From the NCBI RefSeq assembly GCF_037265215.1, contig NZ_CP147737.1:1240001-1304000 (forward strand): a stretch of DNA of 64,000 nucleotides, read 5' to 3'. Under the pieces are notes generated by a model. That model worked only from the letters and a program-made list of their open reading frames with translations. It was not told where the DNA came from and did no database searches. Shown piece by piece: positions 1 through 12,700 of this stretch. The stretch comes from Xenorhabdus griffiniae (GTDB lineage Bacteria; Pseudomonadota; Gammaproteobacteria; Enterobacterales; Enterobacteriaceae). A program made the position numbers and the translations under genes. Within the stretch, counting starts at the first letter, position 1, and the number at the start of each line of letters is the position of its first letter.

Positions 1-483
1 CAGGTTACGCTGCTCTTCCTTCACGTACTGCGCCGCATCCGCCTTGGATAACCCGGCGTTTTCCAGCTCTTTTTGGCGCAGTTCCGTGTTAAAAAACCCA
101 GAAAGTGGTCCGCTGCCGCCATTTAGCCAGCTGCTCTGCTCTGAACGACCTATCTTATCATTGGCACGGTATCCCGATACCGCCAGTTCTTTACCCAACT
201 CATGGTTGATGAATGCCAGTTCTTCGCGGCTCAACTCACCACTCAACGCCATCTGTTTCAGGCTGTTGATGGTCGCATCACTGGCCTGCCGGTATTCTGT
301 CCAGACCCCTTTACGGCAGCTGTCATCCTGACACGATGCCAGTTTACCGCGCATGTCCTCCACTGACGGCAAGCCTTTATCCAGAATACGCTGGCTCAGC
401 TCCTTAGCCTTGCCGCACGCTTCCGGTGACAGCGTGCGGCAATCATCCAGATTTCGCGAGGCCAGCGCATTATTCTCAATCAT
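1..483 (-). CDS. Orphan CdiA C-terminal toxin cassette (partial, runs off left edge)
   Basis: An open frame on the minus strand runs from an ATG at 483 through 161 codons to the window edge without a stop. It begins M-IENNAL, a variant of the VENN motif that separates the pre-toxin part of CdiA proteins from the variable toxin tip. It lacks a signal peptide and any haemagglutinin repeats, so it is not a complete secreted protein. It lies 18 bp downstream of the small putative immunity gene of the intact cdiA. Displaced cassettes of this kind are known downstream of cdiA/cdiI loci and can be recombined onto the main gene. The visible part is helical and polar with four Cys residues in its first third (DDC, EAC, ASC, SC), similar to the Cys-containing segment that follows the IENN motif in the full-length protein. 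The toxic domain itself should lie beyond the left edge, so the activity cannot be named. Confidence 0.7.
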   Translation of the reverse strand, partial: MIENNALASRNLDDCRTLSPEACGKAKELSQRILDKGLPSVEDMRGKLASCQDDSCRKGVWTEYRQASDATINSLKQMALSGELSREELAFINHELGKELAVSGYRANDKIGRSEQSSWLNGGSGPLSGFFNTELRQKELENAGLSKADAAQYVKEEQRNL

Positions 484-501
484 GACAACATCAAATTTTT
501 C

Positions 502-732
502 CTAAAATCTTTTATGGTGAAGATAATTTATCAAACAAATGACACCACCCAGAAATATTCCCATAACGACACCTATTCCAAAAGCTTCAACAATATCTTT
601 ATAACCGATTGAAAAAAAACCAGTTTCAAAATAAAGAACAAATTTAACTAACAGTTTTACCACCATGACCGTGATGAACACACCTACGCTTTGAACTAAA
701 GACCAAGATAAAAAATAGATTATAAATTTCAT
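502..732 (-). CDS. Small membrane protein, putative CdiI immunity protein
   Basis: A 76-residue protein starts at an ATG that overlaps the cdiA stop by 4 bp, the usual arrangement for translationally coupled toxin and immunity genes. It has two strongly hydrophobic stretches, roughly residues 3-33 and 47-70, separated by a short aromatic and polar loop, and ends in a basic tail (HHKRF). It should sit in the inner membrane. Membrane immunity proteins are typical partners of CdiA tips that act at the membrane, and the tip of the adjacent CdiA is itself hydrophobic. I do not recognise a specific CdiI family; the role is inferred from position and topology. Its AT-rich composition matches the cdiA 3' end and contrasts with the GC-richer body of cdiA. 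Confidence 0.6.
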   Translation of the reverse strand: MKFIIYFLSWSLVQSVGVFITVMVVKLLVKFVLYFETGFFSIGYKDIVEAFGIGVVMGIFLGGVICLINYLHHKRF

Positions 733-3700
733 TTTTTATCCTTAGAGCTTAGCTCATCCATAATTACTTTATTTGCAGTTTCAGAACCAACAGCTCCTAC
801 TGTACTACCAACAATGCCAGGAACAGGGGATATTAACGGTGGTGCCGATATTGAAGGATTGATTAAATTGAATCTCTCTTTAAATCCATTTGACCAAGGA
901 TTAATTTTATTATCCAAATAGTTAGTAGTTCCCTTTGTTACTCCATAACCTATTGATGATCCTATAAATGATCCCCCCATTGGTAACCACGGTGAGTTTC
1001 CATCAATGACGTTAGAAACACCTGCACCTATGGTGTTGGTTGTTGCAGTTCCCCAATATCCCATCCCAGCAGTTGTACCTCCTGTAACCAAAGATGTCAC
1101 GAAGCTGGTATAGCTAAAGTCTTCTTGAGGATTGTTGTAGATGTTGTAACCTTGCATTCCTAGGTTGGCTAAACCTGTAGTACCTACACCTATAGCTCTG
1201 TTTGCAATAGTCGTACTACCAATCCAATTAGTAACAGCTGGTGTAGCCGTTTTGGCTAATGCCGGTAAGGCTAGAGAAATTGTTGCAATTGCTGCCCGTG
1301 GAATATTATTAACTTTCTGCCATGTATCATAATTATCAATGATTGGGCTAAGTTGATTGAGACTATATTTCGCTAATCTTCTACAATCCGCATCACAACC
1401 CGGTGATTGAACCAGCTTAAACAACTCTTCTCGTTGTTTCTCCAAATAATCTTTTGAAATTCTTGTCTCTATAGCTTTCTGTTGCTGATCTTGATCTGCT
1501 TTACTAGCAACCTCGACTAAACGCCTTCGCTCTTCATCACTCGAAGCTGACTTATACTCTTCCAACCATGAAGTGACTTGTTTTGCTTTGAGATAATTAT
1601 TCTCAATCGCATTCTTCGCCGCCGACGCCCCGCTCACCCCGCCTGCCGTGGAATCCGTTGCCAGTCCTGCCGCTATCCCTCCTGCCAGTGTAGACAAGTT
1701 ACTGACTTTTTCCTTCTCATCTGGCGACAATTCACTCAGATTTTTGGCTGGGTAAAGCGCACTGGCTATCGCCGACGCTGCCAGTTCACCACTGACCGCC
1801 CCCGTTGCACCCGCCATAGCAGAGCCCCCTTTCATCTCAGCAATCACGCCGCCCAAAATCGCATGGGCCACCAGATTGGTCGCTTTTTCTTCTGCCGTCA
1901 GTTGCTCATACGGCTTACCGCCATAGGTCAACTCCTTGACCGCATTGGCCAGATAAGGCGCCGCGCCGCCAGCGAGGGCGGCTTTAATATCCCCGCCGGC
2001 CAGTCCTTGCAGGGCAGTCACGACAGCCGTCACGGCCTGACGCTGACCGCCGCCAACTTCCGCACCCTGTGCTTTGAGTGCCGCGTCGTAAGCGATTTTA
2101 TGCGCCCGGTCTGCAATGGATTCCGGGGTAATTAAGCCGTTTTCCTGTTTCAGCTGCGCTTCCGCCTGCTGTTTCAGGGCCTGCTGCGTTTGCGGGTCTT
2201 TCAGTTTTTCCGTCGCGGTTTTTGTCGCTTTAATCGCTTCGTGTGTACTGTAAATATCCAGTACCTGCGTGCCGATTTGGGCAATGGCCTGCGCCTGCGC
2301 CAGCCGTCGCTGCTCTTTCTCCTTATCGAAAATCGGACTCAAGCTGTTGGCGGCATTATCGGTATCGCGGCTCAGGTCTGAGACAGCCTGTTTTTGCTTA
2401 TCCGTATCACGCACAATAATCGTGCCGTCACTCACTGCCGCATGTGTCGTTGACGATTTGCTGTCACTCTTGTTGGTGCCGGCCAGCCTATTCGAGGCCA
2501 TATTGGACACCAGTTGGCTGCCCACCGCGCCGCCGGTACTGATACCGACACTTTGGTGTTCGCTCTTGTATTCCGCCTTGTTCTCAATATCACTGAAGCC
2601 CAGTGTCCCCGTCTCCAGACGGTTCTTATCCTTAACGGCAGCGCTGGCCATCACTGCGCCGTCAAGCTGGGTATGTTCGCCGACCTTGATATCAAAGCCG
2701 CCCTTGCCGGCAAAAATCCCTGTCTGCTCATTGACGGACTCGAACTGGCTGTGGATTTTGTCACGGCTGGCATTGACACTGGCCGAACCGCTCATTGAGC
2801 CGTAAGTAAAGCTGGCACCGGCACTGGCGTTTTCCTGTTTGGCATCATAATTGTCTTTATCCTGCTCGCTCTGCAAATGCAGATTACGGCCGATATCGGC
2901 GGTGACTTTCTCGCCACTGACCTGCGCCCCTTTGAGCGTGGTGTCCTGACCGGATTTCAGGCTGACCTGATTGCCCGCATCAATCAGTGTTTCGCTATGG
3001 GTGACGCCGTCGCCGGTTTCATGCCCCTTGCCCTTATTGACACTGGCAGAGAATTTGATGCCGTAACCGCCCTGACCGGCGGTCAATCCCACACCGACAC
3101 TACCGCCTTTGCTGCTGTTTTCACCGCGCGTCGTCTGGGTATTTTCAGCGGATTGCAGGACGATATCCCGTTTCGCGGCCAGGGTCACATCCCGCCCTGC
3201 TTTCAGACTGCTGCCTGCAATCTGAATATTGCCGCTGTCTGCCTGAGCGTTGTCGCCTTTTGCGGTAATACGGATATCCCGCCCGGCATTAAGCTGACTG
3301 CCCTGTGACTGTGTCTGCTCTGTGCGGGTTTCGGATTTCGCCGACTGGCTGCCATAGGAAAGCTGGATACCGATAGTGTCTGTCGGTTTTTCCGCGTTGC
3401 CGCCCGCCTGATTAATCGCATCTGCTTTGGCGGATTCCGCCTGACTGAGCTGCCAGGCCTGATAACCCTGCGCCCCGGACAGCACCGACTGGGTGCCTTT
3501 CAGCGCTTTCAGCCGCCCGTCCCCTTCAGTTCTGGCCTGCTGGGCCGTACTGACTGCGGTATTGAGCGCACTGCCCACCGTGCCGGACAGCGCCAGTGTC
3601 AGGCCGGACTGTTTCGATTCAAATGTCTCTTCCCGGCGGCGTTTGTCCTGCCCCGGGTCAATCTGCACGCTGTCGCCGGTAATACTGATATCCTGCCCGG

Positions 3701-6700
3701 CCACCAAATCGGCACCGCCGACCTGCACCCGGTTATCTGCCGTGATATTCACATTGCCCTGACTGCTGCCCACCGTGCTGACACTCTGGCTCTGGGTGAT
3801 GCCGTCTTCATTAACTTGATGGCGTGTGGACTGACTGCCCACGGTGAAACCCATGCCCCCGCTGCTGAGCAGCCCGCTCTTCTTCTTCTCTTCCAGTAAA
3901 TAATGGGACTCGGTTTCTGTGGCCGCGGTAATCGCCACGTTATTGCCTGCCTGCAGGGTCACGTCCTTATCCCCGGCGACCGCCGAACCGCTCACGCTCA
4001 GGTCGTTACCCGCTGTGATACTGATACTATCGCCGCTGAGCAGGGTGCCTTGCTCACGGGTCACGCGGTCTTCCTGTACTGTATGGCTGCTGCTTTTTGA
4101 CAGCACGCCTTTTTTATTCGCACTGGATGCTGAGAATTGATAGTCACTTTCGCTGGCGCTGTTCAGCGTAATATCCTGTTTCGCCTGCAATTCAAGCGCC
4201 CCCTGCTCACTGTGCAGCGTGCTGCCGGTGACCGTAATATCCCCTTCCCGGGCCATCACCGACACGCCGTCACGCCCGCTGAAAGTACTGCCCACACTGT
4301 GCTCGCTGACGCTCTCCATCTCCCGCCGGCTGTTCGTACTGCCCTCGCGCTTGCGTTCACTGTCCTGGTCTGCCACACGCTGACGCGCCTCCTTGATAAT
4401 CACCGTTTGGGCATCCAGGCCAATATGGCCTGACCGGCTGTCAACCTGCGCCCCTTCGGCCGTCAGGTTTTCCCCCGCCTGAAGGATCACCCCCCGGTCA
4501 CCGCTCAGACCACTGAGATACAGCCGGTCTTCCTCACGCCGGTTACTCACCGACGAGGTCCGGCTGTTGGCTTCCAGCTGCGTGCTATGGGTGGTGGTTT
4601 CCGCTAGCAGGTTCACATTGCCGCCAGCCTGCACCTGAACCGTTCCCCCTGCTTTGGCCTGGCTCCCCTGCAACGTGATGTCCTGGCCGGCGCGCAGGCT
4701 GAGGTTGCCCCCGGCATTCAGCGTACTGCCCTGCGCCTGTTGCCACTCGCCGCTGACGGTCGCCATCCGTTGCCCGGCCTCTTCCATGCCGTCGCTGGTA
4801 CGGTTGCCCATCGCCCCGGCAATGACCGCAATGTTCCCCGTCGTCGTGCTTCTGGCGGCAGTAATATCCAGATTATCGCGCGCACTCAGGTTGAGGTGAC
4901 GGGTGGCTTCCAGTTTCGCCCCGCGCAGCTGGATATCCCCGCCGCGCAGGCTGAGCTCTTGGGCGCTCATCGAGGCCTGGCGCAGGGCATCCTGCAAATT
5001 GGTGCTTAAGGTCAGGCTCTCCGCCTGCACATCAATGCGCTCTGCGCGGATATCCCCGCCCTGATGCAGGAACTGCGCTGTGTCAATGTTCAGTGCCCGC
5101 TCGGCAAACAAGTTACCGACGTTAGTGAGGCTGTTGGCAGACAGTTGCAGGTTGCCCCCGCCAATCAGGGCACCCTGGCCGGTCAGCCGCAGTGTGGTGT
5201 TGGCCAGATAGACCTTGGGAACCCATACCGTCTGCGGGCCACCGGCGGTCTCAACCGTCTCGCTCACCAGCCAGACGATATCCTGCTGCAACGCCGCAAT
5301 CTGGGCCGGTGTCAGCGCCACGCCCGGCACCAGCCGGAAGTCATTGGCCACCTTCATCCCGTTGTTCATCAGGGTCTGGTACTGCGCCATCGCATCTTCA
5401 CCGCGCACAGAAGGGCGGCCGGTCAGTTTGAGTATCTGCTCACGCACCAGACGTTGCTCATAGAAACCGTCCCCCAGCCGTTTATGTACCTGCGCCGGAT
5501 CATACCCCACCCGCTGCAACAGGTAATCGCTGCTGATAAACCGGGTCCGGCTGGTAAAGCGTTCATCTGTTACCACCAGATAAGGGCTGCCTTCTGCCGG
5601 ATGCTGACGGAACAGGCCGTTATTGGGTACAAAGGTGGCGACCCGGTCCAGTTTTTGCTGGCTGGTCAGGGCCAGTTCAGCCGGCGTCAGGGGGTGCTCG
5701 ATCGGCCTGAGGGGTGGGTCAGCCGGTGTCAGTTCCCGCTTGAGCAGCGTGAGCAATTGCTCATCCGAGGTAAAGGGTTGATCGGCCGGCGTCAGTTCCC
5801 GCTTCAGCAGCGTAAGCAACTGGTCGTCCGATAGTTGGGGCTGATCGATCGGCGTCAGTTCCCGCTTCAGCAGCGTGAGCAGCTGGTCATCCGATAAGTG
5901 GGGGAGATCGACCGACGTGAGTCTCCGCTTGAGCGGCGTCAGCAGTCGGTTGGCCAACACCAGTTGACTGTCCTGCGCCTGCCACTCGACCCCTTCTACC
6001 GTCACCGCCAGCGGATTGCGTTCCCATTCCGCCCGCTCGGCTTCCGCCGCCTTTTGAGCCGCCTCCACCACGCTGATTTGTGCCGGGTTGACCGTGGTAT
6101 TTTCCAGTTTCGCGCCGTGGATGGCGACATCACCGTGCCCGGTCATGATCGCGTCAATGGTCGCCAGCGCGACGGTTTCATCACTGTGGTGTTCCGGATA
6201 CCAGTGCCGGGTATCCCGATCGTAATGGTCGACCAGGAATTCCTCGCGCCGTTCATTCACGGAATAAGCCCGGTTGGTGATCTCGCCGTCGCCTGTCGTC
6301 ACCAGGTCACCGTTGGCACTGACGGTACTGGCGTCATTGAGCAGTTTCCCCGTGATCCGCAGCGTCATATTTCCCCCTGCCAGAATATGGGCGCCGATGC
6401 CTTCAGACACCAGTTTATCCCGCGTCACCGTGCCGGTGGCCGAGCGTTCACGGAAGTTGTTGTAATCATCCACAAAGGGCACATTGGCAATGTCGAGATG
6501 TTTCTCCGGATCCCACTGCTCAAGCCGTCCCCGGTTGTGCTCACGCCAGACTGTATTGTGATAAGGCGTCGGTACTGTATTCTGACGATGACCGCGCGTC
6601 TCATAGAACGTCATATCATAACTGCCGTCGCGACCCGGCTTCAGTGCCAGATAATGGACCCACAGCTCATAGGGTTGCCCGAGGTGATCCTTGACCCGCA

Positions 6701-9700
6701 CCTGAGCCCGTTTACCGGCCGCATCAATGGCCAGCAGGGTGCCATAACGGTTGTTTTCCACCGCAGTGTCATCGCGGAACGTCAGGCGCTGGGTGGTGGG
6801 TGCCATGGTATTTTTGTCGCGATTGACCCCCGACGCGTAAGAACGCCAGTAATAATTGTAACGGTGCCATTGGGTCTCCCCCTTTTCCGCCCCGCGCACG
6901 ATCTCCAGCCCTTCGCGCAGGTTATTCAATCGGTTGGCTTCAATCGACACATCCCCGTCGGCCTCTATGCCGCTCGCTTTGTTCTCAATCAGGTCATCAC
7001 TGGCCAGATGCAGGGTGCCGGCACTGTAAATCAGGCTGCCGTCTCGGTTGGTCATGCGCTCACGGGCCTGCAAATCCAGGCGTTCCGTTGCGGCTATCAC
7101 CGCGTTCTGCCCGTGGTTGTCGATAACCCGGCTGCGCACCGTGACCGTATCCCCCATCACCGTGTCCGTGTTATCCAGCGTGTCGCTGGTGAGGGTCATG
7201 CTGTCGGCTTCCAAACGCTTTTCGTTGCGCAGGGTGCCGGTCGTCAGCCGCAGTATTTTCCCGGCCAGCGTCCCCTGGTTGGTGAAGTGGGCACTGTTAA
7301 TGGTCAGGCTGCCGGGCAACCACCAGTCGGCCAGGTTGGTCAGCAGCCCGCCCACCGAGAAGGTCAGCGCACCGTTACTGCTGATCGTATCGCCAGCCCG
7401 GTGGGTGTAATCCTGCTGCACGGCCAACGTCAGGCCTTGCTGGCTGAGCAAGGTTCCGCCGGTATTATCCAGGGTGCGGGTATTGACCGTCAGCTGCTCT
7501 CCGCTCTGGACAAGGCCGCCCTGATTGAACAGCGCCAGCACAGGCGGGATACCCGCATTGAGATTAAGTGTGCCGTTGGCGCGGATCATCCCCTGCCGGT
7601 TGTTCAACTTATCGAGGTTTGACAAGGTCAGCGTGCGGGTACTTTGCAGGCGGCCTGCTGTGTTGTTCAGCTCACGGGCTGTCACCTCGGTGTGCGTTGT
7701 CCCCAGCAACAGGCCACCGTCATAATTGTTCACCCGGTCGCTGTGCACGGCCAGCGTGTCCTGGCTGGTGATTTTTCCCTGCCCGTGGTTATTGAGTGTC
7801 TGACTGTCGATCCGCATTGCCCCGGTGGCGATCAACTGCCCAACCTGATTGTTTATCGTTTCACCCTTAAAGGTCAGGGTGCCGCCGCCGTGGATTTTTC
7901 CCTGCTGGTTATTGATCACATTAATGCGGTAAATGCCGTTCCCCCCGCTGATCAGCGTCCCGTCCGGGTTATCCAGCTGACCGGCGGTCACTTCAAGCGT
8001 GCCCAGGCTGTTGAACACCCCCTGCCGGTTGTCGACCTGATCGGCCGAGATCTGCTGGTTGCCGTTGCTTTTCAGCGTTCCGCCGGTATTATCCAGGAGT
8101 TCCAGAATGCGTAGCCCAAGCTGCTGTTTGCTGTTTATCGACCCGGCGGCATTCAGCAAAGACCGGGCATCCAGCTGCATCGCCCCGTTGCTTTGCAGTT
8201 TCCCGCCACGGTTATCCAGTCTGCTGCTTAAGTGCAACCGCACCGGCTGCTGGCTGTCAATCAGGCCGTTGATGTTGTCCAGACTCAGCGCCGTCACCGA
8301 GAGGGCGCCGTCCGAAAGCAGTTTCCCGCCCACGTTCAGCACACGACCAGCCGCCGATCCCTCGGTGGCTCCCTGCACATCCAGCCGCTTCAGGGCACTG
8401 ATTTTACCGCCCTGATTATTAATCACCTGTGCCGAGCGCAGCATCAGCGCCCCCGCTGATCCCAGTGTGCCTTTCTGATTGTCCAGTGTGTTGACCGCCA
8501 GTGTGGCATCCTGCAGGCTCGACACGCTGCCCTCTTGGTTGTCAAACCGCTCAGCCGTGGCGGACCAGCCCCTCTGGGTGCCTATCCATCCCTGGGTATT
8601 CAGGATATTTTCCGCACGCAGGGATTGTGCCAGCTTGCTGAATATATGGCCCTTGCTGTTATCCAGTGTCTGGATGAACCGCATATCCAGCGCGTCCAGC
8701 ACCTCAATTTTTCCCTGTGCATTAAGGAGGCTCAGCGCATTCACCGTGCTGTACCCGCTGCTGGTCAGTTTTCCCCCCTGGTTATCCCAGCGGCCCGCCA
8801 GATCCAACTTCACTCCCTGTTTGCTTCGGATCTCGCCTTTCTCGCGGTTGGTCAGCTGTCCGCCCCACAGTGACAGCCAGCCTTCGCTAAATAACGTCCC
8901 CGCGTCATTGTTCAGTAAACTGTCCGTGCCGCCCTGCCAGTGCAGATGTTGTTGTGCCGACAGTTTACCCGCCTGATTAATAATATCGCCGGTACTATTG
9001 AGCGTCAGATCACCGACCGATTGCAGTTTACCGCCGGTGTTGTCCATGCTGTGGGTGGAGACGGTCACTTGTTTGCCGCCCTGGGCGGTGCCACCGCGGT
9101 TGTCCCAGTGGCCATCCGTGTGGATATCCAGCGTGTCACCGGCCTCGATAAATCCCTGTTGGTTATTTATAGACTGTTGGATATCAAACCGCAGGTTCCC
9201 TAGGCTGACCAGATTACCCAATGTATTCTTCAGGTGCTGTGCTATCAGTTGCAAATAGTTGCCCTGCATGTACCCGGACTGGTTGTCGATGCTGCCGGCC
9301 GCTTTCACGGTCAGCTGTTGCTCAGAAAATAGCTTGCCCTCGCCGTTTTGGAGATCCCCCCCCGACGTCACATGCAATGCGGACAATCCCTGCAACATGC
9401 CGCGCTGGTTATCGATAGTACCCGTCGTGTTCACGGTCAGCGCTTGATCTGCTAACAGTTTGCCGTCACTGTTATTGATATGGAGGGCAGAGATATCCAC
9501 CTGTCTGCCGCCCTGGGCTATCCCGTTGCGGTTATCCCAATTGCCCTGAGTGCGAATATCCAGGGCGTCAGTCGCTTCGAAAAGCCCGTGCCGGTTATCA
9601 ATCGCTTGCCGGATGTCAAGCTTCAGGCGCCCCTTGCTGATGACCTTGCCCTTCGTATTATCCAGGCGTGATGCCGTCAGTTGCAGGTGTTCACCCTGAA

Positions 9701-12700
9701 TGTCCCCAGACTGGTTATCGATATTCTCGTCAGCGTTCAGGGTCAGTGCCTGAGCGGCCGACAGTGTGCCGCCGCTGTTATCAATGCTACGGGCGGAGAC
9801 GTCAACCTGTTTGCCGCCTTGCAGGCTGCCGCCGTGGTTATTCCAGTGACCGTCAGCATGGATATCCAGAGTATCACCGGCCTGAATAAGTCCGTGCTGA
9901 TTATCAATGTCCTGATTGATCTCAAGCTGCAGATGCCCCTGACTGACAATCTTGCCTTTCGTGTTCGTCAGCGTCTGGGCTGTCAGTTCCAGCGCTTCGC
10001 CCTGGATATTGCCGGATTGGTTATCGACGCTGCCGACCGCTTTCAACGTTAGCGCCTGATCGGACAACAGTTTGCCCTCGCCGTTTTGGATATCACCTCC
10101 CGACGTCACGCTCAATGCGGACAGCCCCTGCAACGTGCCGCGCTGGTTATCGATAGTGCCCGTCGTGTTCACGGTCAGCGTTTGTTCAGCCAACAGTTTG
10201 CCGTCGCTGTTATCGATGCGCTGCGCGGAAATATCTACCTGTTTGCCACCTTGTACGGTTCCGCTGCGGTTATCCCAGAGGCCCTGGGTGCGAATATCCA
10301 GGGCATCAGTCGCATCGAGCAGTCCGTGCTGGTTATCAATCGACTGATGACTATCAAGCAGAAAATGGCCTTTACTGACGATCTTACCCTGTGCATTGTT
10401 CAGGTGCTGCGCCGTCAATTGCAGCACTTCGCCCCGGATGTCGCCGGACTGGTTATTGATGTTGTCGGCGACGTTCAGAGTCAGCTTTTGTTTGGCCGAC
10501 AGTTTGCCGCCACTGTTATCAATGCTACGGGCGGAGACGTCAACCTGTTTGCCACCTTGTAGGGTACCGCCGTGGTTATTCCAGTGGCCGTCAGTGTGGA
10601 TCTTCAGGGCCTCATCGGCCTTAATGAGTCCGTGCTGACTATCAATATCCTGATTGATATCAAGCTGCAGATACCCCTGACTGACAATTTTGCCTTTCGT
10701 ATTCGTCAGCTTCTGTGCTGTCAGCTCCAGCGCTTCGCCCTGGATATTGCCGAACTGGTTATCGACACTGCCGGTCGCCTTCACGGTCAGCGCCTGGCCG
10801 GACAACAGATTGCCCTGGTCGTTTTGGATATCGCCCCCCGATGTCACGTTCAATGCGGACAGCCCCTGCAACGTGCCGCGCTGGTTATCAATGCTGTTGC
10901 CCGTGGTTATGGTCAGCGCTTGATCCGCCAACAGTTTGCCGGCGCTGTTATTGATGCGCTGCGCGGAAACATCCACCTGCCTGCCGCTTTGCGCGGTTCC
11001 GCTGCGGTTATCCCAGAGGCCCTGGGTGCGAATATCCAAAGCATCAGCCGCATCGAGTAATCCGTGCTGGTTATCAATCGACTGATGACTATCAAGCAGA
11101 AAATGACCTTTACTGACGATCTTACCCTGTGCATTGTTCAGGTGCTGCGCCGTTAATTGCAGCACTTCGCCCCGGATGTCGCCGGACTGGTTATTGATGT
11201 TATCGGTAGCATTCAGGGTCAGCTTTTGTTCGGCCGACAGCGTGCCGCTACTGTTATCAATGCTACGGGCGGAGACATCAACCTGTTCGTTGCCCTGAGC
11301 GGTGCCGCCGCGGTTATCCCAGTGGCCGTCGGTGTGGATTTTCAGTGCATCATTGGCCTGAATAAGTCCGTATTGATTATCAATATCCTGATTGATCTCA
11401 AGCTGCAGATGCCCCTGACTGACGATCTTGCCTTTCATATTCGTCAGCATCTGTGCTGTCAGCTCCAGCGCTTTGCCCTGGATATTGCCGGACTGGTTAT
11501 CGATGCTGCCGGCCGCTTTCAATGTCAGCGCCTGATCGGACAACAATTTGCCCTGGCCGTTTTGAATATCGCCCCCTGACGTCACGTTCAATGCGGACAG
11601 CCCCTGCAATGTGCCGCGCTGGTTATCGACAGTGCCCGTCGTGTTCACGGTCAGAGTTTGTTCGGCCAACAGTGTGCCGTCGCTGTTATCGATGCTGTGC
11701 GCAGTGACATCCACCTGTTTACTACTTTGGGCGATCCCGCTGCGGTTATCCCAGTGACCCCGGGTGCGAATATCCAGGTCGTCAGCCGCATCGAAAAGTC
11801 CGTGCTGATTATTAATTGCCTGCTGGGTATCAAGCTTCAGCTGTCCCTTGCTGACGACCTTACCTTCCGTATTCGTCAGGTTCTGTGCCGTCAGCGCCAG
11901 TTCTTTACCCCGAATGTTGCCGGACCGGTTATCGATGCTGCCGGTCGCTTTCAGGGTCAGTGCTTGATCGGCCAGCAGTTTGCCTTGGCCGTTTTGGATA
12001 TCGGCCCCTGATGTGATGTTGATTACTGACTGACTCTGCAGTGTGCCGCGCTGGTTATCGATATTACCCGTCGTGTTCACGGTCAGCGTTTGTCCGGCCA
12101 ACAGGGTGCCGTCACTGTTATTGATATGGTGAGCGGAGACATCAACCTGCTTGCTGCCTTGGGCGGTGCCGCCGCGGTTATCCCAGTGGCCCTGGGTACG
12201 AATATCCAGCGCATCAGCCGCATCGAACAGCCCGCGCTGATTATCAATTGTCTGCAGGATGTCAAGCTTCAGGCGTCCCTTGCTGACGACCTTACCTTCC
12301 GTATTTGTCAGGTTCTGTGCCGTCAACAACAGGTGTTCACCCCGCATCTCTCCGGACAGATTATTGATGCTGCCGGAAGCCTTCACCGTCAGCGGTTGTT
12401 CAGACAACAACTGACCTTTGGTGTTATTGATATCAGCGCCCGACGTAATGTCCAATGCCGATTGACTCTTTAACGTGCCGCGCTGGTTATTCAGGCTACC
12501 GATATCAAGCCGCAGGTTGCCGTTGTTACCCAACAGACCGTCGGTGTTGTTCAGCAATCCGGTCACCCGCCAGTGTTGCACCGTCTTTTCAAACGCCACC
12601 AAATGCCCCTGCTGGTTGTTCAGGGAACCGGCATTCAGGCTGAGTTGGGGCGCTTCAATGCGGCCGCCGGTGTTATCCAGCGCCCCGGCCAGCGCAAAAC

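Noticed and set aside
44..331. Plus-strand frame at the left edge
   Set aside because: The opposite strand carries the orphan CdiA-tip frame with the IENN start; this one has no family resemblance.
5898..7622. Long plus-strand open frame of 574 codons opposite cdiA
   Set aside because: It lies entirely antisense to cdiA, has no credible domain or ribosome-binding site, and arises from the codon pattern of the repeat-rich coding strand. The same applies to the other plus-strand frames in 44-15780, such as 12573-13964.
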